From NCBI GenBank assembly GCA_038501195.1, contig JBBPUQ010000008.1:910001-974000 (forward strand): DNA of 64,000 bases. The letters are read 5' to 3'. Shown here one piece after another: positions 47,572-58,730 of this stretch (position 1 is the stretch's first letter; each line of letters begins with the position of its first letter). The notes under the pieces were generated by a model. It searched no databases, was not told the DNA's origin, and saw nothing but the letters and a program-made list of their open reading frames with translations. Both the position numbers and the translations under genes were made by a program. The stretch is from Nemania diffusa. Its lineage: Eukaryota > Ascomycota > Sordariomycetes > Xylariales > Xylariaceae.

Positions 47572-49236
47572 GGCTTGGACAGAGAGCGTCCGCGAGCCCT
47601 ACCTATCATTGCTACCTAAGTTATACAAATGGCCCTCCTGAATATCAGTGAAGGCCCCGGTGGTTATTAAAGAAAGCCCCTCTCCGTTTTATTCTCTTCT
47701 GGATTAGGTCATATGGGGGGATATAAGTACAAATTGGCACTATTTGGATTACGCCCCGGGGACCTATCAGGATGGCGTTCACGGAGATGCGGCAAAGGCG
47801 ACTTCAAAGGAACAGTGGTGACTGGAGTCTACAGAGAGCATTGGTATGGTATTATTGATGCGCTCGATGAGGACTACCGGAGGCATTTTCTTTCTTTTTT
47901 GCATCAGTGTCGTTAACTATCTACATTATAGGCTTGCCGGGCCTTGGCTAGTCGGGCTCGTGTTCATAGACAGCCGTGAGCTGTATTAGACAAGAAAAGC
48001 ATATAGGACCTGCTCTCGTCGAGGGCTCGATTGTAAATGCACTAAGAATATAACTAGTTGTTGAAATATTGAACGTGTCGTGATTTATCCGGCATTTATT
48101 CTTTAAAGTTTAGGTACACATGGAGTTTGTTACATTTAATATTGTACATATAAGCTCATAGGGTGGATTCTCTATAAGCAACTTAAAGCTAGGTAGGTAA
48201 TGCAGGAACCCGTAAACATCTATGTTTTACTACATACAAAACACGGTAGATAAACTAACTAGACTAGCCTAAAATCGTACAAAGGAGAAATGGTTGCCTG
48301 CATTATCTAATCACCGCAAGAATTGACCGTTTCCCCCTAAATGGTTAGGCATTTTCGCTGTACCGTGTAACAACGGAAGCCTAGCATTGCTATGGAATAA
48401 GGGTAGGTAGAAAAGCAAAGTGGTGGCGTAGGCCGCTGCACCAACCAACAACTGTCGTATACTGGATAAACTAGCCGACGCCAACATGGAAAATTTTCAA
48501 TTGAGTATGCCTCTCCTATGCCTGTCTACCCCGGCCGAGGCTTTGTGAAATTCGTTAAACAAAAGAAGGCGTACGAGGCTTTTTTTAAACTTGAGGTTTC
48601 TACAAGCTTGGGGAGAGCTTCCGAGATGATTGATGGATCACAAGTTGGTAACTTACAAGACATTGTTTAGAACAAGCTTCAGGCAAAAGCTAAGTATTCA
48701 TATAATATAGTATATTTGTGATATGTATTAGATAAAAAAAAACCAATTAACAGGACAAGACAAGTGAACTAAGAAAACTCAGCTTCTGTCCATATCTGCG
48801 AGCATACGTACGTACTGTGTTACCAGTATACGAAGTTACCTGTGCCCAGATCTTGGTCGCAACCCCAGTACGTAAATGTGGGGTTTAATTGGAGTGAAGA
48901 CTGGTTAACTCCGGGCTGTGAACTGCACGGTCTACCTACCCGGGCACTTGCGTAGGTACCTAGGTAGAATCTCGGCCAGGCTGCCAAAGCCGCTAATAGG
49001 TAGGTTCCGATCAGCAGGCAGTGCCCCATTAGTAGCATGCGCAGCAGCATACGTCGTCACCACCATCTCCACCATTACCCATCGAGATATATGTACAACC
49101 GAGTACTGCTCCTAGCTTTTACACACTTCTCTCAAAGCCCAGGTTGACCTATCTCAGTCACCACAACACTCGACATCCTGGTTGAAGTGATACATCAAGT
49201 CGGACCTGCAAAGAAAGAAGCACTCGTTTCGCCATC
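47572..49236. other. Spacer between ATG13 and HSE1, nothing recognised
   Basis: The left half is AT-rich and probably includes the ATG13 3' untranslated region. The right half, from about 48780, is likely the HSE1 promoter and contains TAGGTA motifs near 48950. The only sizeable frame, at 47713-47916, has no recognisable content. Confidence 0.5.
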
Positions 49237-51603
49237 ATGTTTCGCGGCGCGGCGAGCAGCCCGTACGATGAGGGCATCGGTAACGTCACCCCTCCTGAGA
49301 TTAGGCCTCCGCATATTGGCTTCATGTGTACTTACATCCTGCTCCTACAGCCAAGGCAACCGACGAAAACCTCACAAGCGAGGACTGGGGAGCCATCATG
49401 GATCTCTGCGACAAGGTGTCGAGCGATTCAAATGGCCCCAACCTGGCCGTGCAGGGCCTAATCAAACGGCTGGCGCATCGAAATGCCAATGTCCAGCTGT
49501 ACACACTTGAGGTGCGTAGGATCTGCAACCAATTGAACCGCACATCAATCACGGTCTGCCCAGAGGCTTGGGGTGAGATAGTGCTAATCATGTCTTCATC
49601 AGCTTGCGAATGCGCTCTCCCAGAACTGTGGCAAGCCCATGCATCGCGAGCTCGCCAGCCGCTCCTTTACAGACGCCCTGCTCAAGCTTACCAACGATCG
49701 CAACACGCATCAGCAAGTGAAAGCCAAGATCCTCGAGCGCATGAAGGAGTGGTCCGACATGTTCAGCAAGGATGCCGACCTCGGCATAATGTCCGATGCC
49801 TACCACCGTCTGAAGCAGACCAACCCGACTTTGCACCCTCCCTCAGCCCCGCAGAAGACTGGCCTTACCGAACTCGATCGCCAGAAGGAGGAGGATGAGC
49901 TGCAGATGGCCCTGAGGTTGTCCTTGCAAGAAGAGGAGAGGAAGAAGAAAGTGACCGAGAACACCTCCGCAGCCGCTTCTGGCTCTGGCTCAGGTTCCGG
50001 CCAAGGGGCTGGCACAACCCCTGGGCCTGCAGAGCCAGTATTATCTCATCCTACCGGTACCACTGCGGCCACTGTATCACGAGTTCGGGCGCTTTACGAC
50101 TTCGTGCCTTCAGAACCCGGTGAGCTGGAATTCAGGAAGGGAGACGTCATCGCAGTGCTAGAATCCGTCTATAAAGACTGGTGGCGGGGGTCATTAAAAG
50201 GCCAAACGGGTATCTTTCCCCTCAACTACGTCGAGAAGCTCACGGACCCCACGCCGGACGAGTTGCAACGAGAGGCACAGATGGAGGCCGAGGTGTTCGC
50301 TGAGATTAAAAACGTGGAGAAACTACTCACACTATTAAGCACATCCAACACGGCACCACGGGAAGAGGACAACGAAGAGATCTCTGTGAGACTTTTCCGA
50401 TATTGACCATTCGTTGAAATAATGCTAATATGATTAGAAATTATATCACCAAACCCTCGCGATTCGACCGAAGCTCATCAAGCTGATCGAGAAGTATTCT
50501 CAAAAGAAGGACGATTTTACACAGTTAAACGAGAAGTTCATCAAGGCAAGAAGAGACTACGAATCATTATTGGAGTCTTCAATGTCTCACCCTCCACCAC
50601 ATAACTATCATCACTACGGGGCAGGGCCACCTGTGCCCCAAGGCTACGGTGCTCCAGCTGGTCCACCGGGCCCGGGGTACGCTCCTCAGGGTCCGGCTCC
50701 TGGCACACAAGATCCTCAGAGATACTATACCCCCGGGCCTCAGGGACCACCTCCACAAGGTATGTCTTGATAGACTGGCCTCTCTCAGATCAAACTTACT
50801 CATTTATAGAGCACAACCAATATCAGCCTACATCGCCGCCACCTAATTTTCAACGACCAACCCCTGGGCCGGCGCCATTCTATCTCCAAGGGGCAGAGGT
50901 GCCTGCTCAAGGTGGTCCACCCCCGGCACAGCAATACCCGCCACGGGACCAACCATCGCGAATAGCAGCGGGCAAACAACCAGTACCTCCGCACCCGTCT
51001 AGCCCGCCTCCCCCGCAGGCATATCAACCTTACACACAAGCTTCACATCTAGGGGAACAACGACCACAGAGCACATACGGTAACCCTCAAGAACTATCTA
51101 CACCAGCATACGACTCGCCCGTCGCAACCCACAATAACGCAAGTGCCCCAGACCCGTACTCGGCCTCCGCCTATTCTCAGGACGATATGTACAGCAGCCC
51201 CACGGCTCCTGCACCATCAGCCTCTCCGGGACTCTCTGGTCCCTCTCAAGGTGTCGCTACGCCGCTCGCTCTTGCATCTCACCCGGCCCAACCCCAGTAT
51301 ACGGCCTACAATCCCCGTCCTCCCCAGCACCAAAGCTCCTTTGATGCACCGTCACAACCACCCCCGCCTCAACCAACGGGCTCGGCGCCTCCAATCCCCC
51401 ATGGTCAAGTGCCTCACGTAATGACCCCACCACCCCTACAGCCTGGTGGCCCGCACTACGATTCACGCCAATCGTTACCCAGCCAGGCCCCTCCCCATGC
51501 TCAACAGCCCCAGCAACCGCAATATAAGGCTTATGTGCCACCAGCTATGGGGAACGAACCTAGTGCCCCGCAGGATTACTACAGGCCAAGTGCCGCATAC
51601 TAA
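49237..51603 (+). CDS. HSE1: ESCRT-0 subunit Hse1 (VHS, UIM, SH3)
   Basis: Five exons, 49237-49279, 49351-49511, 49603-50385, 50438-50759 and 50810-51603, give 700 residues with consistent phases. Order: VHS domain about residues 10-140 (SPYDEGIAKATDENLTSEDW to RMKEWSDMF), ubiquitin-interacting motif about 160-178 (EDELQMALRLSLQEEE), SH3 domain about 226-284 (ALYDFVPSEPGELEF, DWWRGSLKG, GIFPLNYVE), a GAT-like helical region (KLIKLIEKYSQKKDDF), then a 300-residue Pro/Gln-rich tail. With Vps27 it forms ESCRT-0 on endosomes and sorts ubiquitinated cargo into multivesicular bodies. The first exon holds only 14 codons and a split Ala. Introns are 50-91 bases. Confidence 0.95.
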
Positions 51604-54268
51604 AGAGGCATGGAGGAACCAAAGGCTATCAGCATACGGGCGAATGTGGATGAGGTGTAATGAGAAGAAATAGGTCGGTTGATAAGAGGTAGTTGTGAAT
51701 AAACATCACGGGTCATTTTACAGATGCTCGACATTCTCGGAGACGAGCTTTTGTAAAATGTGGTGAAGGGGTCGCGGCTCCATGAAATGAGGCCAAGGAT
51801 TCAAGAGTCGGCAATGGTCGAGAAAGTTCGTGAAATGAAGCAGCAGGAAGGAGAATTTGAGGAGGTTAGTCAGACGGGCAAGTGAGTGAGTTGTTCAAGG
51901 GTGAAGTCCTCACTCTTACACATCTGCGCCGAGATCGAGGTCGAGGTATATAGCATGGTCTTTATACGTTGAGTTTTGCGGTACTTTGTTTATCAATCCC
52001 GGGGTATCGGGTCATTCTGTCTCGTCTCGTCTCGTCTCATCTCATAGCAGGTTAGCTTCGTTGATACCAGGACGGGTTGCAGGGTAATGATAAACCGTTT
52101 CTTTGTATTTTGTGTTTTCCGCTTTTGTGCATGTGTAGGTAGCCGCGCTGTGCGCGTGGCGATGAAGTTTGGGTGATTCGAGGTGAGGTTCGGGTTTGGC
52201 TCTGGCTCTCGTGGAGTTGGAAGTCTTGCCTTTAGATATGCGTATATATGAAGATGTATAAGAAGGGTAGAAATGAACACTGGATATAGGTATGTCTTAC
52301 CTTATTCGTAACGGTTCCCGAAGTGTTTGATAAGTATCTACCCGTTGATACACTTGGGCGCCCTATTGTAACATGCATGCAGATGGACCTAGTAGGAAGC
52401 TGCATAGGTCTTGAGTAGACTCGAGATAGTTAATATCAAATAAGCGGCTCCCCGTCTAACTCCTCATGACAGCGGGATTCATATCATATGCGGCCGACAA
52501 CAGATAATGCCTCTCTGGGTACGAAATACATACATATATACAAACGACCAAACAACCAGACAAGCAAGCGAATCCGCGCCATCCATATCTGCGAACAAGA
52601 GCATACTACCACCGAAACGTCTCACCTGCGGCCATGTCCCTATTCCCTACGTATAACCAGGTTCTGCGAACGGACCAACCGCTCCAGCTCAAGTCTGGCT
52701 TGGGAAACGGCGACGTAACATCACCACAGCACGGCACCAATCAGCATCGAGACGCCCGTCCCATGTATCTCGTCGCACGCACCGTGCCATCGCCAATCTG
52801 CCGTGTCCCATGGGTTTCCTGATGCGGGCAGCACACATACACTACCCAAGCGGACAAGACATACATACATACACACATACGTGCGCGCCCGATCACATGC
52901 CGTGTCACGACACATGGTGCTACCGAACTGGTCGGCCGGGCCGCCAAGGTGGCAGGTAACTGCGGTACGGCACCTCTACATACGCATACCTACACGTAGC
53001 AGGAATTGTCTGGCCCTCTGAGCTGGGCTACGTGCGCTGATAGCAAGAAAACCGGCGCGGCGCAGATTGAACACCGACTGCAACGACGGAGCCAATTCCG
53101 CCATGTACATGAGGGGAAGCAGGATATGGCAAATACACACATACATAGTAGTAGAGAGAAGCCCATGTCATCGGATCCCAAGAAACAAACCGCTCACTAC
53201 CGCCCGTCCCGCCACCTCGCTAATAGGGGTTGCAGTGCTCGATTGCCGACCGTTAGGTGCGTCGACGCCACAGGATGATCGCAGCCAGAACTGACCTTTT
53301 TACGTAAAACGAAGCGTGGAAAAATAAGTACGTCCACAGGTTCGGCAGGGTTCTGGGGTGGAATCTGGCCCTTTGAGATGGAATAGCGAGTTGCGGGAAT
53401 AAGACGAGTGGCAAAAGTAAGAAGCTGAAATAAAGATAGGGGGGAGAGGCTGCGGTCGGGTCCGAGATGCTTTGTATTGTGTAGGAGGCGAGCCAGTCCG
53501 AACAGTTGATTTACCGCTCGTTCATGGTTGTCTTCTTTGTTCGTACCCAACTCGTCTTCTGGTTGGGAGGATTTTGAGGGCCTATGGCTTCGATTCTTTA
53601 CATGGCATATGCTTGCAATTGAGAATAATAATGAGTTGCTGACGCCGCAGCATTGGAGATAGCTCAAAATAAAATATTCAAGAGGCTTGAGCTAGTGTAT
53701 GCATTAACTGTCAGCACCTCAGCTCCTTACCTCATATCGTTTAAAAGCAGCACCCGGTAATCAAGTTAGAGCATAGTGAGAAAGTAATAGCATATAGCAG
53801 ATTAGATGTGATATTTATTTCCGGGGTGTCATAATAATCTATGTACGGCGCTGTAGAGGCAAATTCCAGGGCGTTTGTCTCTATGGCCATGACTTAGCAG
53901 GTCTCGTTATAGTCGGCCCGGTTATTGATGAGAGTAGGGTGTTGCGACTTGGTAAATAGGATCTCTCCTCTCTTTATTTCAAGTGCTTGGTATATATCGA
54001 ATAATAATATCCACTAGCTCAGAGATGTAGAACTAGTAGAAATATCCGTAGATGTGATCATTGTCTTTTGCTACACCTCAGCCGTTATGGTAATGTGTTG
54101 ATATAAGCCGTGATAATATTATGCGCTGAGAAGAATTTAGTTCGACGTCGATGATGTTTAGTTTTCAGGATTGACCTCGCTCGGCGTGTTTGCCATAAAA
54201 TAGTACCCCCTAAGGTCGACCAGAGCTATCCCATTGAATGTGACAGTCCTTAGCAATTCAGACACATC
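51604..54268. other. Spacer with GTCTC pentamer repeat
   Basis: No supported gene. A CTCGT/CTCAT pentamer tract occurs at 52021-52045. The frame 53667-53197 on the minus strand (156 codons) has no domain and no good start context. The 3' regions of two convergent genes (HSE1 and the Clr5 protein) meet here. Confidence 0.5.
52021..52045. repeat. CTCGT/CTCAT pentanucleotide microsatellite
   Basis: Five tandem pentamers are present, three CTCGT and then two CTCAT. Confidence 0.85.
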
Positions 54269-56123
54269 TCAAGGGTCCTCGAGCCCAAGGCTCTGTTCTA
54301 ACAAATTGATCACTTGTTGTATCAATCTTTGGTCTTCCTCGAGCTCTATGCACCGATGGAGCCACGGTTGCTCGATTGTGTGGGGAAACCCACGCTTCTT
54401 TTCCGCTATACTAGAAAAAGAGGTCCAATAAAGATCAAACTGCTCTGCTAGTTTTTGAGCGGCATCGGCATTGTTGTTGCGGGCGTGGAAACTCCCTACG
54501 GCCGATATAGCGTCAATGGTTTGCAGATGAACTGGCCCATATATATCAAGGCATAAGTCGATGAGACTACGGCCAATCTGCGACGCTTCGTCCATGTTGC
54601 CTTTCCCTTCCTCGATCTCGAACATTGTCCAAAGACATTTACACCGTAAATGATCAAGATCTTTGCGATCGGAGTATTGTAGTGAGTCTATCCACGTTAA
54701 TATTTGCCTTATCACTGCGTCTGCTTCATCTAGTCTGCGCTGCTCAAGAAATAAGCAAGCCAGTCGAAATTTGGCCTCGTTGAGTAAAAAATGGCCGGAA
54801 ACCCCGTGTGATAGGAAGCGCATCATACCCCCCAGCGCATCCCTCGTAAAGCTGTATGGAACCATGCCGCTGCATTGAAGTTGAATGAAGACGAAACCCA
54901 TTTGGACTAAACTGGTTTCGTCGGTGGGTAGTAGGCCAGCTTGTCCTCTGCAACTATTCAGATACGATTCAAATAAAGCGGCCGCATGTTTTTGAAGCCC
55001 AGACAAGCCGGTTTTATTGATACGTGACCAAACACGGTTAAACGGGTGGGCGCGTGGTAGCATGACCGACGTAAGCTTTGAAGCATATCTGATGAATATT
55101 TCGCCCAGCACCGTGTCTCTATGTGCAAGCAGTAAGGCGGCTTTGTAAGTGGCCAGCCAAAAGAATGGGTCAGGATTCAGTAAATTAGATCTGTATTGGT
55201 CGAAGCAGATATTAAGCAGGGCGAAACCCTCTCGAGTTCGATTATGGGCGATGAGGCCTTGCGACATTGCCAAATAATGCGCCCAAGTGAAGGCATCAGG
55301 CACTGGAGCTGTGCTCGACGCTTGCCGCCATACCCCAGCCTCCACCGAACCATCGATATAGTTCTTAAGTATCAGCATACACTCATGCGGGACCTTGAAA
55401 TCGGTGGGGTCATTAAGGCGCGGAGAGAAAGATGGTGAATCAGGGGTAGGCGAAGGCGTTCGACAAACGATATGAGACAGCTGGGGTGAGAGTTCGGATG
55501 GTGGGATGGCCGGCTCTTTTTCCACCATGAGGATCTGTTCTGAAACTATAGCGGCAGCGCGATATCTGCGTGAGGTGAGATATCAGTCCCGCACTTAGCC
55601 ATTGGGGATTTACAAAAACTCATGACCAACTCAACTCAGATAAAGAACATGGCACGGATGCGTCATTTCCAACTCAAAAGCGAGGAATCCGAGGATTGAG
55701 TGATCATGTACGTACCGATATCGCTGGAGACGCTCTGGGTTGATCTTGCGGCCCCTTATGTAGACGACAGAGGATTTGCCAGCTTTCGCGCGAGCTGTCT
55801 GCTGGCGGAATATCTCTACGGCATCCTCGGCTTTGATCTTCTTCTCGATCCCCCACTGCTGAAAGCGGGCCTTGTACATGCGCACACTTTTGGCAAGAGT
55901 AAGTTACTATTTGAAGCCCACAACCGAGGGCGACAGGCCCGAGAGCGTTGACTCACGTTGCAAAAAACTCATATTTCTGTTCCATTACTTGCATGGTCTC
56001 CTTCAATGTCTTATTCTGGTCTCTGTAGAGAGCGGTGATTAAGGGCTGGTGGTTGGCCCAGTCGTTTGCCGTCGCCCAGCCATCGATGGGACGAGAGCTA
56101 TCAGCGGAACCTGAGGTGCCCAT
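54269..56123 (-). CDS. Clr5-domain protein with TPR-like helical C-terminus
   Basis: Three exons, 56123-55957, 55886-55716 and 55565-54269, give 544 residues in consistent phase; intron 1 ends in AAAG, a rare acceptor. Residues about 19-72 are the Clr5 domain (ANDWANHQPLITALYRDQNK, METMQ-like core, then MYKARFQQWGIEKKIKAED), a helical fungal DNA-associated module named after fission yeast Clr5. A Pro/Ser-rich linker follows. The C-terminal 400 residues are helical and resemble degenerate TPR repeats (NEAKFRLACLFLEQRRLDEAD, HLRCKCLWTMFEIEEGKGNMDEASQIGRSLID). Such proteins are numerous in filamentous fungi and are presumed regulatory. The start gives the usual short N-terminus before the domain. 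Function beyond this is unknown. Confidence 0.86.
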
Positions 56124-58730
56124 GTCGATGGAAGAGACGCACGCAATGCGCTCGGGAATAAGTAGAAATTTAGGAGAGAAACAGCGATAGCGTTACTACG
56201 GGGGCTGAAGTGGCATAGATGGCGTGTAGGTTCTCGATAATGGAACCGAGTTAGCTGCACTTGTCTGCGAGATGGAGGGTGGTATGTATGTGATGCTTTT
56301 GCAAGAATGCATACAGCAATGAAGAGACGAGGATATAGATATATTGGCTCGGGTTCCGTGCTTGGACTGGCACATGATATCTGGGCGAGAGATGGTCCGG
56401 CCGTACAGTATCGATCGGACCCCGTAAGAGGTATAAGTATGCCAGTCCGACCCAGTCAGTCCGTCAGTGTAAGTACAAATTACTACAGCAGACAAGACGA
56501 CGGGAGCAAGTTCGACGATGCTGGGTATCTGGAGCCGGGCCTCTGGGTATCTGGGTGTCCGGGATTACGTTTAGCTGCAGAGCTGCACAGCAGACAGCAG
56601 CGTCAATATGCGTCGATGACCAGTCACAGGAGGGCGTTGATGCAGAATTACCTGCTAACGATCCCTTGCAGTCCATGGGTTCATGGGATCGAGGCATGGG
56701 CCAGTAGCGCAGAGGCGGCGTAGAGGGGGGCAGAGGCGGACAAGGGGAGATAGACCCAGGCCAAGAGGCTAGTCTACCTACTTATGTACGTACTGTATCT
56801 AGTCTAGTTCTCCACGGGTTGCACAATCGACGCTAACTTAAAGCTTGCCACTAGTCTAAGTTAGTGCGCCTAAATAAAGCATATGTACAAAGGTAGGGTG
56901 GCATAGGGCCTTACTTACACCACCCCTAAGTAAAGAGCGGCAGTAATTAACGGGTATTAGGTCTATGGCGATAGTGGTTGGTAGTGGCTGATAGCACGCA
57001 TACAGAGTACATACATGTACTCGACATGCTTTGTTTTGCTTGTGTCACCATCTACCTAGGTACCAGGTAGGTTAGGTAGGTAAGCGGAAATCCTGGGGTA
57101 TCATTGACACCCAATTGGGTAGCTGAAGTCAGAAGCCAGAGTTTGGAATCAGGAGCTGGAAATGCCTCCCCTGCTTTGTATTGTAGACTGTCGGTATCCA
57201 GGTATGCTGAAAAGTGCTGAAACATTAGCAGAGTATTTTATAGGTGGTATTCTGTATGGTAGTATTAGGCACCTATGTTGGTAGGCAGGTGGACAATTAA
57301 TTCTGTCTGTCGGTAGTGTATGCGTACAAGCCATCTACCTAGCGTAGGTAAGTAGTGGTGTAAGCTAAGTTGTTCCATAGTTGTTCCATGGACATACTTC
57401 ATTCTTGGCTGGGACTTCGGGGATCTACCACCTACATGTTTAGCTGCTCCTTCACCTGGACGAACACATATGGCCGCATAGAGTATACATCTCTACCATC
57501 TTTGCAATGCTGGTGATGTTGGGTTTAGAGTCGCCCGGCGTGCTGCAATCCGTTCCTGCAGCAAAGCGCTAAGCGCCATGGCTTCCGGCGAGATATTCAT
57601 GACAAATTTAGGCCATACGCAGTATATTGATTAATAAACACAGGTAGGTATTTATAAGTATTCAACATGGCGGTCTGAAACCGGAGCTACGGTGAACCAT
57701 GTAGCCAGTTCCTGAAGATTTGTTTCTTGGTTGGCTAGTAGTACCTATATGCAGGCTCATCGGCATCCACCAAAACAGATATAATAATACTGTAAGTGTG
57801 AGTAAGTGAGCAGGCGGGAACAACAATGCGCTGGTCTCTTTTATAAGAAGATGACTTATGTACGTAGTGGTGGATTACCTACATATGTAGGTGCCCACGA
57901 GCAAGAAGGTCTACTTAGGGACCTACCTGGGTGGGTACGTATGCGTAGCAGTAGCGACCTATCAAGCAGACGCATCATGCATGACAAGAGGGATACCTAG
58001 CGTCTGACAGATCTGCGTAGACAAGATGGAGCTAACTATACTAGGTAGTATATCTAGGCACTGAGAACAAATATCTATACTGTGTACAGAATAGTGGCAA
58101 ATAAAGTAAATATCGTTTATACTCGTACGCTAATAGCACTGTATCCCACTCGCCGACTCAGAAGCGGGGCCGGGGTTTACTTAGGCATACATAGGTACAT
58201 AATTGCACACACCCAATAGAACTCCCTACCTAATTATCCGATACTCTTATTAGGTATATATGAATAGATTTAGTACCCCTGTCACATTTAGGCAATCATA
58301 CACGAGGCCGTTGGCCGGACAAATTGTGTCATTTACATGTAAACTGTAAACATGGACTACGTACTTAGCAATACCTACTCAATACTCGATCCTAATACCC
58401 ACCACTTATCTATAATAATCCCCAAACACTATCATCTTGTTCATAACCCGCTGGACAGGTAGTAGAGATATGTGATTTACGCACCCGGCTTGCATCTACA
58501 TAAATCTATGTAAGTTGAGCTAGGTAGCCCATGCTGTACGTTGCCCCGCCACGTCCTATCTTTCAACTTAAGACATCGTAGGTAGACTGACAACAAGAGG
58601 AGACAGTGTAAAGCCAGGCAACCGCTTCGGCTTTCAACCAAAGAATAACCTCACATCGACCGATCTACCAACCTTCCACATCGGCCTTAACGAAACATCT
58701 CGCGAGCCATTCACCGAGCCCTGCGTCACC
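56124..58730. other. Spacer rich in TAGGTA/TACCTA motifs
   Basis: No supported gene. Between the divergent Clr5 and Snf2-family genes the motif cluster is dense at 57045-57090 (TACCTAGGTACCAGGTAGG region), 57290-57355 and 57880-58060. Frames at 56307-56723 and 57806-58000 lack coding character. Confidence 0.5.

Noticed and set aside
44615..51603. Functional linkage between ATG13 and HSE1
   Set aside because: Both are trafficking genes, but they are core genes each with its own promoter; adjacency is most likely coincidence.
53197..53667. 156-codon minus-strand frame
   Set aside because: No recognisable family and no supporting splice or conservation signal; kept only as a remote possibility.
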